A stretch of DNA of 64,000 nucleotides, taken from positions 2,418,001 through 2,482,000 of the forward strand of contig NZ_JACVAE010000001.1 of the NCBI RefSeq assembly GCF_014851675.1, read 5' to 3'. The DNA is from Rhizobium sp. ARZ01. Its GTDB lineage: Bacteria > Pseudomonadota > Alphaproteobacteria > Rhizobiales > Rhizobiaceae. Position 1 is the stretch's first letter. Each line of letters begins with the position of its first letter. Shown here piece by piece: positions 8,310-17,911 of this stretch. The position numbers and the translations under genes are program-made. Below the pieces are notes generated by a model that saw only the letters and a program-made list of their open reading frames with translations, did not search any database and was not told where the DNA came from.

Positions 8310-9206
8310 ATGGCGCTCGACTGGGACAAGCTGCGGATATTTCATGCCGCGGCCGAGGCCGGCTCGTTCACACATGCAGCCGACAAGCTGCACCTCTCAC
8401 AATCAGCCATCAGCCGTCAGGTCAGCGCGCTGGAGCAGGATGTCGGCATCAAGCTCTTTCATCGCCATGCCCGCGGCCTGATCCTGACCGAGCAGGGCGA
8501 GATCCTCTATCGCACGGCGCATGAAGTGCTGATGAAGCTCGAAAGCGTGCGGGTACAACTGACCGAGACGACCGAGAAACCGAGCGGCAAGCTTCGGATC
8601 ACGACCACGGTCGGCCTCGGCCAGGGCTGGTTGACCGATAAGGTGCAGGAGTTCCTCGCGCTCTATCCGGACATGCAGGTCCAGCTTCTGCTCGACAACG
8701 AGGAGTTGGACGTCAACATGCGCCACGCCGATTGTGCGATCCGCCTGCGCGAGCCGCAGCAATCGGACCTGATCCAGCGCAAGCTCTTCACCGTGCACAT
8801 GCACGTCTACGCCGCGCCCTCCTACATCAACCGCTACGGCGAGCCGCAGTCGATCGATGATCTCGACCACCACAAGATCATCACCTTCGGCGAGCCAGCG
8901 CCGAACTACCTGCTCGATGTGAACTGGCTGCAGATCGCCGGTCGCGATTCGGATAACCCGCGCCCTTCCGTGTTGCAGATCAACAGCCTGACCTCGATCA
9001 AGCGTGCCTGCCTGCTGGGCATCGGCATCGCGATGCTGCCTGACTATATCGTCGGCCGCGATCCCGGCCTGCTGCAACTGGTCACGAATGCCGACGTTCC
9101 TTCGTTCGACACCTATTTCTGCTACCCGCACGAGATGAAGAACGCCGCAAAACTGAAGGTTTTCCGCGATTTCATCGTCTCGAAAGCGCGCAACTGGAAC
9201 TTCTGA
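8310..9206 (+). CDS. lsrB: LysR-type regulator LsrB/VtlR
   Basis: 298 residues: N-terminal winged helix (DWDKLRIFHAAAEAGSFTHA ... LSQSAISRQVSALEQDVG) and C-terminal substrate-binding domain. The sequence, length and position next to trxB fit S. meliloti LsrB and its orthologue VtlR of Brucella and Agrobacterium. LsrB is known to affect LPS core genes (lrp3-lpsCDE), oxidative stress and nodulation; VtlR activates small RNA genes. Cysteines are visible in HADCAIRL, KRACLLGIG and YFCYPHE; LsrB has been reported to sense oxidants through cysteines. Two tandem sRNA genes begin about 100 bases after its stop, so local control of them by LsrB is an attractive inference. Confidence 0.9.
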   Translation: MALDWDKLRIFHAAAEAGSFTHAADKLHLSQSAISRQVSALEQDVGIKLFHRHARGLILTEQGEILYRTAHEVLMKLESVRVQLTETTEKPSGKLRITTTVGLGQGWLTDKVQEFLALYPDMQVQLLLDNEELDVNMRHADCAIRLREPQQSDLIQRKLFTVHMHVYAAPSYINRYGEPQSIDDLDHHKIITFGEPAPNYLLDVNWLQIAGRDSDNPRPSVLQINSLTSIKRACLLGIGIAMLPDYIVGRDPGLLQLVTNADVPSFDTYFCYPHEMKNAAKLKVFRDFIVSKARNWNF

Positions 9207-9273
9207 CGCGGGCAACGCGGGGCTGGATCGATAGGTCTGCGCCTACCGCATGGCTGGCATGCACATTAAATGA

Positions 9274-9301
9274 TTGATGTCTGCCCAGAAAAGCAGCATA
9301 T
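9274..9301 (+). promoter_or_regulatory. Promoter of first tandem sRNA
   Basis: TTGATG (9274-9279), 16-base spacer, GCATAT (9296-9301). The geometry is the same as in front of the second sRNA copy, and a start about 7-12 bases after the -10 falls at the 5' end of the conserved RNA sequence. Confidence 0.55.
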
Positions 9302-9312
9302 CGCACCCAGCT

Positions 9313-9427
9313 GATGCACTTTGGTGGCTTTTTCCTCCCAGTGCCACCGCAGCAGCTGTTCCCCTCTGGAGGTTTTTACCTTCACAACTATAAAGGGCCC
9401 AAGTTCATCTTGCGGCCCTCTTTTTTT
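9313..9427 (+). ncRNA. Tandem trans-acting sRNA, copy 1 (alpha-r14/NfeR-like)
   Basis: About 115 nt. Hairpin 1 is GGTGGC/GCCACC enclosing a loop with TTCCTCCCAG, complementary to Shine-Dalgarno sequences. A short CCTC-TG-GAGG hairpin follows, then an unpaired stretch TTTTTACCTTCAC, and finally a Rho-independent terminator (GGGCC...GGCCC with T7 at 9421-9427). It shares sequence and architecture with copy 2, with compensating changes in hairpin 1 (GGTGGC/GCCACC versus GGCGGT/ACCGCC), which is good evidence for selected RNA structure. Size, anti-SD loop and three-hairpin layout fit the alpha-r14 family (NfeR1 of S. meliloti); alpha-r15 (AbcR) is the alternative. The short open frames across it are not credible genes. 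Confidence 0.85.
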
Positions 9428-9478
9428 GCCTTCGAAATACTTTTCTCACTACTTTTCGCGATGCGGCATTTCGCTCCC

Positions 9479-9506
9479 TTGAAATGTCGATCCGCCTGCC
9501 CCATAT
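9479..9506 (+). promoter_or_regulatory. Promoter of second tandem sRNA
   Basis: TTGAAA (9479-9484), 16-base spacer, CCATAT (9501-9506), mirroring the promoter of copy 1. It lies after the copy 1 terminator, so copy 2 has its own promoter and is not just a read-through product. Confidence 0.55.
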
Positions 9507-9517
9507 CCACCTCAGTC

Positions 9518-9630
9518 GATGCGTTTGGCGGTTTTCTCCTCCCAGTACCGCCGCGTCGGCTGTTCCCCTCTGGAGGTTTTTACCTTCACACCTACAGGGC
9601 CCAAGCTTCCGCTTGTGGCCCTCTTTTTTT
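9518..9630 (+). ncRNA. Tandem trans-acting sRNA, copy 2 (alpha-r14/NfeR-like)
   Basis: About 113 nt and clearly a paralogue of copy 1. Hairpin 1 GGCGGT/ACCGCC carries the loop TTCTCCTCCCAGT, an even better anti-Shine-Dalgarno sequence. The central block from CCCCTCTGG through ACCTTCACA is identical to copy 1. The terminator stem GGGCC...GGCCC is followed by T7 at 9624-9630. Two near-identical anti-SD sRNAs in tandem suggest redundant or additive control of many mRNAs, as known for AbcR and NfeR pairs in rhizobia; targets cannot be assigned from this window. Confidence 0.85.
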
Positions 9631-9748
9631 GCTACCTCGTGGGGCATGACCGATGGCACTCGGCCACGGCTTTGCCGCGCCCACTTGATTTTGCGCAAAG
9701 AAAGGTGGAGCCGGGGGATACATAGTGCCTCTACAAGGGAGGAGCGCC

Positions 9749-10189
9749 ATGTTGGACCACTCGCTGATGCACGTATTCGAAATGATGGCCGCCCGCTGGA
9801 AGGGTTATCGCGACAGTGCGCAAATGCTTCGCAATCTGACCCAGCTCGGGCCGAGGGAAATCGGTACGATCGCTGCGGACTGCGGGCTGACATCCGAGCA
9901 GTTTTGCGATGTGGTCGGACGAGGACCACATGCCGCCGATGAGCTTGGGAACGTGATGACGGCTCTCGGCATCAACGCCGAAGCGCTTCAGCACAAGGAC
10001 AGAACAGCTTTCAACGACATGACGCGCGTCTGCGCGGCGTGCTCTCACAAGGCGGCCTGCCGGCGAAGCATCCGCAATGGAACGATCGTAACCGACCATG
10101 TCGCCTTCTGCAACAATTCTGACGTCCTGGCGGAATTCCAGAGGGCATCTGGCGCGGTTCGGATGCGATCGGGCACAAAAACGCACTGA
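9749..10189 (+). CDS. DUF6455-like small protein
   Basis: 146 residues. The start is set by a strong AAGGGAGGAG four bases upstream. The C-terminal part has the spaced cysteines CAACSHKAAC ... FCNNS, the pattern of the DUF6455 family of alphaproteobacteria, whose role is unknown; the four cysteines could bind a metal. The N-terminal half (LTQLGPREIGTIAADCGLTS) resembles the short helical segment of DUF1127-type proteins. No signal peptide or membrane segment. It follows the tandem sRNAs after 118 bases and stands alone transcriptionally. Confidence 0.75.
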   Translation: MLDHSLMHVFEMMAARWKGYRDSAQMLRNLTQLGPREIGTIAADCGLTSEQFCDVVGRGPHAADELGNVMTALGINAEALQHKDRTAFNDMTRVCAACSHKAACRRSIRNGTIVTDHVAFCNNSDVLAEFQRASGAVRMRSGTKTH

Positions 10190-10323
10190 CGTCCGATCCC
10201 CAGCCCGTTGCGAGCGGGTAGGACGACATGGTGAAACGAGTGCCCCGAGGCACTTGCTCCACCATACCGTTTTTCGTTGCACTGGCGCACTCACGCGCTT
10301 GTGATTTAAATATCGCCAATTCT

Positions 10324-10337
10324 CGATATATGTATCG
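10324..10337. promoter_or_regulatory. Palindrome, candidate ArsR operator
   Basis: CGATA-TATG-TATCG, a perfect 5-base inverted repeat 31 bases before the ArsR ATG and within an AT-rich stretch that would hold the promoter. ArsR-family proteins bind such short dyads and usually repress their own operon. Confidence 0.45.
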
Positions 10338-10368
10338 CTACATCGCGATGCGACGAAGCGAGACGACG

Positions 10369-10662
10369 ATGGACGCGGACGAAATCCTCAAAGCCCTGGC
10401 CCACCCGGCCCGCACGCAGATCTTGAACTGGCTCCGCGAGCCGGAACTGCACTTCAGCACACAGGAGCACCCCCTCGACATGGGCATCTGTGCCGGCCAG
10501 TTCGAACGCTGCGGCCTGTCACAGTCGACCGTTTCGGCCCATCTCGCCGTCCTGCAGCGGGCCGGCCTCGTCACCACGCGGCGCGTCGGCCAGTGGATCT
10601 TCTACAAGCGAAACGAGGAAACGATCGCAGCATTCCTGAAGCACATCAACTCGACGCTCTGA
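10369..10662 (+). CDS. ArsR family regulator
   Basis: 97 residues with the ArsR winged helix: ILKALAHPARTQILNWL, recognition helix LSQSTVSAHLAVLQRAGLV, wing RRVGQWIFYKRNE. Between helices it has an insertion with two cysteines (GICAGQFERCG) near the position of the metal or thiol-reactive site in other ArsR proteins. The ATG chosen gives the family length. It lies 67 bases upstream of an old yellow enzyme gene, a pairing that suggests induction by electrophiles sensed through the cysteines; that is inference. Confidence 0.88.
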   Translation: MDADEILKALAHPARTQILNWLREPELHFSTQEHPLDMGICAGQFERCGLSQSTVSAHLAVLQRAGLVTTRRVGQWIFYKRNEETIAAFLKHINSTL

Positions 10663-10729
10663 CAAGGCGCTTTTCCCTGAGCAACCGCCTCCCACGTCTG
10701 CTCGCTCTCCCAGCCGAAAAGGAAATCCC

Positions 10730-11848
10730 ATGACCAGTCTTTTCGACCCCATTGCCGCCGGCGACATTCAGCTGGCCAACCGCATTGTCATGGCGCCGCT
10801 GACGCGGAACCGTTCGCCGAAGGCGGTGCCCAACACGCTGAACGTCGCCTACTACGAACAGCGTGCCAGTGCCGGGCTGCTGATCACCGAAGGCACGGCG
10901 ATCACGCAGCAGGGACAGGGCTACGCCGACGTTCCGGGCCTTTACACACCCGAGGCACTCGCCGGCTGGGAAAACGTGACGGATGCCGTCCATCGCGCCG
11001 GCGGCAGGATCGTCGTGCAGATGTGGCATGTCGGCCGGATCTCCCATACGAGCCTGCAGCCGAACGGCGGCCAACCAGTCGGCCCCTCGGCCATAACAGC
11101 GAAATCGAAGACCTACATCCTCAACGAGGACGGCACCGGCGGCTTCGCGCCAACCTCCGAGCCCCGCGCACTCGAAATTTCCGAGATTGGCGGCATTGTC
11201 GAGGATTACCGCAAGGCAGCGCGGGCGGCGATCGACGCCGGCTTCGATGGCGTAGAGGTCCACGCCGCCAACGGTTACCTGCTCGACCAGTTCCTGCGTT
11301 CCGGCAGCAACCACCGTACCGATGCCTATGGCGGATCGATCGAGAACCGCGCACGTTTCCTGTTCGAGGTCGTGAATGCGATCACCAGCGAGATCGGCGC
11401 CGGTCGCACCGCCATCCGCATCTCGCCCGTGACGCCCGCAAACGACGCCTTCGACCCCGACCCGCAGCCTCTCTTCAACCACGTGGTTTCGGGCCTGCCA
11501 AACGATCTTGCTTACATCCACCTGATCGAGGGGGCAACGGGCGGGGCACGCGACCACCAGCAGGGATCCGCGCCGTTCGACTATGCTGCGCTGAAGGCGG
11601 CATATCGGGACAAGGGCGGCAAGGCCGTCTGGATGGTCAACAACGGCTACGAGCGGGAACTGGCACAGAAAGCCGTTCAGAGCGGCTATGCCGACCTCGT
11701 CGCCTTTGGCAAGCTCTTCATCGCCAACCCGGACCTGGTCGAGCGCTTGCGTGAGAACACACAGCTCAACTCGCCCGACCAGGCAACGTTCTACGGCGGC
11801 GGTGCAAAGGGTTACACCGACTATCCAGCGCTGGAAAACGTCGCTTAG
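10730..11848 (+). CDS. Old yellow enzyme family NADH:flavin oxidoreductase (N-ethylmaleimide reductase type)
   Basis: 372 residues forming an FMN-containing TIM barrel that reduces activated alkenes, nitro compounds or nitrate esters with NAD(P)H. Family marks are LFDPIAAGDIQLANRIVMAP, the strand QMWHVGR, the substrate-binding pair in GVEVHAANGYLLDQFLR, and SNHRTDAYGGSIENRARF. A good ATG follows AAAAGGAAATCCC. It is the second gene of an operon with the ArsR regulator. Function in detoxification of electrophiles is likely; physiological substrate unknown. Confidence 0.93.
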   Translation: MTSLFDPIAAGDIQLANRIVMAPLTRNRSPKAVPNTLNVAYYEQRASAGLLITEGTAITQQGQGYADVPGLYTPEALAGWENVTDAVHRAGGRIVVQMWHVGRISHTSLQPNGGQPVGPSAITAKSKTYILNEDGTGGFAPTSEPRALEISEIGGIVEDYRKAARAAIDAGFDGVEVHAANGYLLDQFLRSGSNHRTDAYGGSIENRARFLFEVVNAITSEIGAGRTAIRISPVTPANDAFDPDPQPLFNHVVSGLPNDLAYIHLIEGATGGARDHQQGSAPFDYAALKAAYRDKGGKAVWMVNNGYERELAQKAVQSGYADLVAFGKLFIANPDLVERLRENTQLNSPDQATFYGGGAKGYTDYPALENVA

Positions 11849-11990
11849 GCGCGCTCGGGGCGGACGCAGGCGACTGCGCCTGCCCTTTCTGACAGGAAGG
11901 CTTAAGACCGTTTTCGCCATTCGGTCTTCCTCCTCCTGCCCGTTCGATGCTATCAATTCGGACAACGTCTGAGCCTCGAGGGTCGAAGCG

Positions 11991-12959
11991 ATGTCTGCGA
12001 AAAAGCGGCGGCGCAGGACTTCGTGCAGGAAAGCCTTGTCGTTTCAGCACGCGGCTTGGCTGGCGATGTCTCTTGGGGCCAGCCCCCTCGCTCCACAAAC
12101 TGCGTTCGCACAGCCGGAATGGCGTGCGCCTCCCCCATGCCTCTACTCCACGCACCTGGCTGACGGAGCGCGCCTCTGCGTGCGGCCGGAGACCTTCAAT
12201 CGCGATATCTGCACGGCGATCGAGGGTTTTGCCCTGGACAACGCACTGCCGCCGGAATATTTCGCCCGGCTCATCTGGCGCGAAAGCCTGTTCCGCCCGA
12301 ATGCGGTCAGTCCGAAGGGGGCGGAGGGTATAGCTCAGTTCATGCCGGGTACGGCAAAGCTGCGCGGTCTGAGGGACAGTTTCCATGCGCTGGATGCCCT
12401 CGGCAAGTCTGCGGAGTATCTGGCAGACCTGCGCGACCGCTTCGGTAATCTCGGCCTTGCGGCCGCCGCCTATAATGCCGGCGAAGGCGGACTGACGAGC
12501 TTTCTCGCCAAAGGCACCCTGCCCTTCGAGACACGTGCCTACGTGATGGCCATCACGGCCCACTCGGCGGAAGAATGGAAGGACAGTCCGCCGGACAAGC
12601 TCAATCTGGCGCTGGACAAGGATAGGCCCTTCATCGAGGCCTGCATCGCACTCGCCGAGAGCCGGCAGATGAAGGAGATCATTTATTCGACTGACGATGG
12701 CACCTGGGCGCCATGGGGCGTGCAGCTCGCCTCCCACTTCAGCAAACCGGCCGCCCATCGTCTTTTCACGATGGCGGTGGAGCGACTGCCCCCGCCTCTG
12801 AATACCGAAAAACCATTCATCCACCGCGAGCGCCTGCCCGCGTTCGGTCTCCGCCCCCGTTTCACCGCCCGCATCGGCCGGCAAACACGGGAGGAGGCTG
12901 ATGACCTCTGCAACCAGATCCGCAAGGCCGGCGGCGCCTGCGTCGTCTTCCGCAACTGA
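11991..12959 (+). CDS. Lytic murein transglycosylase with SLT and SPOR-like ends
   Basis: 322 residues. An N-terminal basic then hydrophobic stretch ending in PQTAFAQ is a signal peptide. The SLT domain follows, with the catalytic glutamate in LIWRESLFRPNAVS, then GAEGIAQFMPGTA and AAAYNAGEGG. The last 40 residues (RIGRQTREEADDLCNQIR ... CVVFRN) look like a reduced SPOR domain that would bind denuded peptidoglycan at the division site. The protein would cut murein glycan strands in the periplasm. It appears monocistronic. Confidence 0.9.
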   Translation: MSAKKRRRRTSCRKALSFQHAAWLAMSLGASPLAPQTAFAQPEWRAPPPCLYSTHLADGARLCVRPETFNRDICTAIEGFALDNALPPEYFARLIWRESLFRPNAVSPKGAEGIAQFMPGTAKLRGLRDSFHALDALGKSAEYLADLRDRFGNLGLAAAAYNAGEGGLTSFLAKGTLPFETRAYVMAITAHSAEEWKDSPPDKLNLALDKDRPFIEACIALAESRQMKEIIYSTDDGTWAPWGVQLASHFSKPAAHRLFTMAVERLPPPLNTEKPFIHRERLPAFGLRPRFTARIGRQTREEADDLCNQIRKAGGACVVFRN

Positions 12960-13138
12960 AATAGGTCAGTGTCTTATCAGAGCTCGGTCGGCATCTCTCG
13001 CCTGCAAAACCGCCGAGGATCTCATGCAGCCGGATGAAGGTTCTGTGGCAAGTGGATGGATGTGGGAATAATTTACGAACCGAGCCACCTGCAAGGGCGC
13101 AGCACGTTTCGACAATCATCAGGCGACGGACTGTAACG

Positions 13139-13732
13139 ATGGCACCCTTTCGCAAACTGAGAACATGGTTGGGCTTGAGGAAGAAGCCCGCTGCTCTTCC
13201 ACGCGGGGTCACGATCGGCCGGTATACCTACCGCGTGACCCCCGCGCATTTCCATGGATCGAGCTTCGAGTGCCAGGTGCATATCGGGAGCTTTTGTTCC
13301 ATTGCCGAGCACGTCGTGTTTGTGCAGATGGCAGATCACGACTTGAGCAGGATCTCGTCATTTCCTCTTGCGCGACGGGTGTTCGGTTCAACGGAAAGCA
13401 ACGTGACGACCAAGGGACCGATTTCGGTGGGTCATGACGTATGGATCGGCCGCAATGCGCTGATAATGTCCGGCGTGACGATCGGTCATGGCGCGGTTAT
13501 CGGCGCCGGGGCCGTAGTGACCAAAGACGTGCCCCCATACGGTATTGCCGTCGGAAATCCTGCCCATGTCGTCAAGTATCGCTTTTCTCCGGAAGAGATA
13601 GCTCTTTTGCTCCGGGTGCAGTGGTGGTCTTGGGACGACGCTACCCTTCAATCCCATCAAGCCCTTCTGACCGGTCCATCGGAAGCCTTTATCGAACATT
13701 TCGCGGCGCATTCGCATGACGCTAATGGTTGA
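13139..13732 (+). CDS. Hexapeptide-repeat acyltransferase (XAT/CatB type)
   Basis: 197 residues dominated by left-handed beta-helix hexapeptide repeats ([68 protein letters not shown]). The catalytic histidine lies in the protruding loop ([14 protein letters not shown]), as in xenobiotic acetyltransferases. Such proteins transfer an acetyl or other acyl group from CoA to sugars or antibiotics; without a biosynthetic neighbour the acceptor is unknown. A frame extends 35 codons upstream, but this ATG ([10 protein letters not shown]) gives the usual length. Confidence 0.85.
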   Translation: MAPFRKLRTWLGLRKKPAALPRGVTIGRYTYRVTPAHFHGSSFECQVHIGSFCSIAEHVVFVQMADHDLSRISSFPLARRVFGSTESNVTTKGPISVGHDVWIGRNALIMSGVTIGHGAVIGAGAVVTKDVPPYGIAVGNPAHVVKYRFSPEEIALLLRVQWWSWDDATLQSHQALLTGPSEAFIEHFAAHSHDANG

Positions 13733-13952
13733 GCGGCCGAGTTGGCTCGCTCGCGCGAATTTGCTTCCATTCCTGCGCCTTTAGTCAAATGGCAAAGGCC
13801 ATGACGTGCCCAATGTCCGAAATGGACTAGAAACAGTCGCGGTGGCATTTGCCACCCAGCCGCCCCCATTCCCGTTGCCAATCATTGCAGCAGCGTTATC
13901 TTTCCGAGGATAGACGTTCGCCAAGCGCTGATCGCAGGCACGGAAACCGATC

Positions 13953-15050
13953 GTGACGAAACTCCGCCGCGCCAGACAGGAGCACCTCCTTCTCCTCTCC
14001 CTACTCGTGGCGATCGCCGCCTACGCCGCGGAACACCACATTCTGGCGGCTGGACGCACCGTTGCCCTGATTGCCGCTTTCACCTTCGTCGCGACGATCA
14101 TCCTTGCCTCCACCAGAGTCGCCCACCACGCCGAAGTGCTGGCGGTCAAGGTCGGAGATCCATATGGGACGATGATCCTGACCCTTTCGGCGGTGCTGGT
14201 CGAGGTGGTGGTGCTCGGCATCATGATGCAGGTGGCGACATCGCCGACGCTCGTGCGCGACACGATCTACGCAGCAGTAATGCTCGACATCAACGGCATC
14301 ATTGGCCTTGCCGCACTGCTCGGCGGATTGCGCCACGGCGAGCAGCCGTACAACGACGACTCGAGCCGGACCTACGGCGTGATGATCCTGACGGCGATGG
14401 GCATCTCGATGATCGTGCCCGAATTTGTGCCGCATGAGCACTGGAAGCTCTATTCCGCCTTTACAATCTGCGCGATGGTCGCGCTCTACACACTCTTCCT
14501 GCGTCTGCAGGTTGGCCGGCACAGCTATTTCTTCAGCTATGCCTATCCGCGCGCGGACCTCCGCGGGCCACTCGACAAGCATCCAGAGGCCGACGAGCCC
14601 GCCCTGCCCTCGATTCTGGTCATCCTTGCCGGTGTCGTCGTCATCGGCGCGCTCGCCGAGGCGATGGCGGCCACGCTCAACACCGGCCTTGAGGGCAGCG
14701 GCGCCCCACCCGCATTGATGGCCGTGATCGTCGCGGCGATCTCGGCAGCACCCGAAATCTTGACTGCGATGCGCGCGGCACTTGCCAACCGGATGCAGTC
14801 GGTCGTCAACATCGCCATGGGCGCCTCGCTCTCGACCGTCATCCTGACCGTGCCGGTGATGGAGGCCATCGCGCTCTACACCGGCCAACCCTTCATCATG
14901 GCGATGACGCCGGTGCAGAGCGTCATGACCGTCATCACCCTCGTCGTCGCGGCGATCAACCTCAACGACGGCATGACGAACGCGATCGAGGGCATGACCC
15001 ACTTCATCCTCTTCACAACCTTCGTCATGCTGACCGTGATCGGGCTTTAG
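13953..15050 (+). CDS. Calcium/proton antiporter of the CaCA superfamily (ChaA-like)
   Basis: 365 residues, about ten or eleven membrane segments in two related halves. The two alpha repeats are visible: GDPYGTMILTLSAVLVEVV in the first half and ISAAPEILTAMRAALANRMQ in the second, each with the acidic residue that coordinates the cation. The start is a GTG. Transport of Ca2+ (or Na+/K+) out of the cytoplasm against protons is expected. Monocistronic, facing aatA. Confidence 0.9.
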   Translation: MTKLRRARQEHLLLLSLLVAIAAYAAEHHILAAGRTVALIAAFTFVATIILASTRVAHHAEVLAVKVGDPYGTMILTLSAVLVEVVVLGIMMQVATSPTLVRDTIYAAVMLDINGIIGLAALLGGLRHGEQPYNDDSSRTYGVMILTAMGISMIVPEFVPHEHWKLYSAFTICAMVALYTLFLRLQVGRHSYFFSYAYPRADLRGPLDKHPEADEPALPSILVILAGVVVIGALAEAMAATLNTGLEGSGAPPALMAVIVAAISAAPEILTAMRAALANRMQSVVNIAMGASLSTVILTVPVMEAIALYTGQPFIMAMTPVQSVMTVITLVVAAINLNDGMTNAIEGMTHFILFTTFVMLTVIGL

Positions 15051-15154
15051 CAAGCCAAATCAGATATTTGCGCCAACGACTGGAATCTCGATGCAAGAAG
15101 GCTGAATCGGATTGCGAATGGCGTAACCTGACGTCAGGTTGAAAACCGCCCGAC

Positions 15155-15178
15155 AAAAAACCCGCCATCGCTGGCGGG
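15155..15178 (-). terminator. Rho-independent terminator of aatA
   Basis: On the minus strand the stem CCCGCCA/TGGCGGG (15161-15178) is followed by six T residues. It lies about 20 bases after the aatA stop codon. Confidence 0.85.
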
Positions 15179-15200
15179 CTTTTCAGAACAGGAGAAGCGC

Positions 15201-16490
<1,290 letters not shown>

Positions 16491-16744
16491 CTAGCCGGGC
16501 CTTGCAAGGCTCGGCGCCGAAAAAACGCGCGCTTCGGCGCTATTTGGCGGCCAGATGAATAAGTTTCATCGACGTCATCAATGCCGGGAATGCGCCGTGC
16601 CTCACCATCTCACCAAAACACATCGAATGCCTGTAAAGCCGTCGATTGGCGGCATTCGATCGGAATTCTTTAAGACAGTTTAACGTGTGTAGAACTATAG
16701 TTTTGAAGCGACCGGCAGGGCTGGAACGCGCCGGATGACCGCAG

Positions 16745-17656
16745 ATGACAGAACGCAGCATATTCGCCAACCTCATAAGAAACGACGACGGTAACGCTTC
16801 AGCCGTCCATGGTCCCTACCTTCTCCAGTCCGCACTTCAGCCGATCCTGCGCGAGACGGGCGAGCTCGGGTACGAACTCGAGGCGATCGAAGGGCTTGTG
16901 CGCGTCAGCCGCGACGGTATGCCGATCCCTTCGTCCGACTTCTTCACGCTGATCGATGAAGAGGACCGGCCGATGGTGGACAGCCTCTGTCGCAGCCTTC
17001 ACATTCTCAATACCGGTCTTCTGGGGCGGAAGGGCGTGACCTTACTGGTCAATTCGCAGCCCGACCTGTTCGATTCTCCCCACGCGATCCGCCAGGAAAT
17101 CGATCGCATGCGGCTTGCGGCGCACGAGGCGAACCTGTTCCCCTCGAGCATTGCTTGTGAAATTCGCGAATTGCCCGGCGACGATCCGGATGTGCTGGAG
17201 CGATTTGCCAGACAGTTGCACGAAGCGGGTTTTCTCGTGGCGATCGACGAGTACGCGGCGACGGATCACGATCTCAACCGGCTATCGCGTCTTCGCCCCG
17301 ATTTCTTGAAGTTCGATCCCATCTGGGTGCATCGGTTTGCCGACAATACCGCCGGCGTCGCGCTCATGCGGGTGATCGTCGCCCAACTCGAACGCGAAGG
17401 AATCCGCCCGATCGTGCCGGGCGTGGAGGACGACGCGCAGGTCGAGTTGTGCCGGGAAATAGGAATGCCGCTGATGCAGGGCTACCTGTTGGGCCGGCCG
17501 CAGATTGTGCCGACATCCCTCAATCTCGATTTCCCGGAAGAACCACGCCGTCCGGCCGCGAACCCGGCACACGCCGCACCAGACGGCACCCTGCGCCTCG
17601 CGCACGAGGGCAGGCAGCAGCGAACCGTCCCGCGGTTTGGACGCCGCATCGCCTGA
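16745..17656 (+). CDS. Degenerate EAL-domain protein
   Basis: 303 residues that align with EAL c-di-GMP phosphodiesterases but with key residues changed. The EAL motif is replaced by EAIEGLVR (45-52) with extra residues, the metal motif DDFG has become DEYA in VAIDEYAATD, and the glutamate of the usual AEGVE strand is lost in IVPGVED. KxD is kept (LKFD), as is MQGYLLGRP. There is no GGDEF, signal peptide or membrane segment. It is therefore unlikely to hydrolyse c-di-GMP and may bind it or a protein partner. The last 60 residues are a low-complexity basic tail. Monocistronic. Confidence 0.8.
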   Translation: MTERSIFANLIRNDDGNASAVHGPYLLQSALQPILRETGELGYELEAIEGLVRVSRDGMPIPSSDFFTLIDEEDRPMVDSLCRSLHILNTGLLGRKGVTLLVNSQPDLFDSPHAIRQEIDRMRLAAHEANLFPSSIACEIRELPGDDPDVLERFARQLHEAGFLVAIDEYAATDHDLNRLSRLRPDFLKFDPIWVHRFADNTAGVALMRVIVAQLEREGIRPIVPGVEDDAQVELCREIGMPLMQGYLLGRPQIVPTSLNLDFPEEPRRPAANPAHAAPDGTLRLAHEGRQQRTVPRFGRRIA

Positions 17657-17911
17657 AGCCCGGCGCAGGCTCGCAACGACACCAATGTTGCGTGTTGGCA
17701 AGCCCCGTTTGGAGCACCCTTAAACGTGCGAGTGTGGCGAAGTATTCGCGGAAATCGGCAAGCGGTTCGACTATTTGCAACTGCCATGATTTGACCACAA
17801 CAACTGTCGGGACGTGCCGCATTTCAGTCCCCCTAGCGCCGATTTCCGGGTGCCTTCTGCCACCCAACCGGGCATCAAGCCCATCGGACGCGAGAGCCAG
17901 GGGACAGGGAG

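Noticed and set aside
7130..8329. A 399-codon frame antisense to trxB
   Set aside because: Covers trxB fully, no family resemblance, no ribosome-binding site.
9314..9649. A 111-codon frame across the sRNA pair
   Set aside because: It runs through two terminators and hairpins; its internal similarity is explained by the RNA duplication.
11865..11888. Hairpin after the old yellow enzyme gene
   Set aside because: Stem GCAGGCG/CGCCTGC is followed only by CCTTTC; too weak for a terminator call.
14001..15053. A 350-codon frame antisense to the Ca/H antiporter
   Set aside because: His/Asp/Arg-rich composition with no hydrophobic core; typical shadow of a GC-rich membrane-protein gene.
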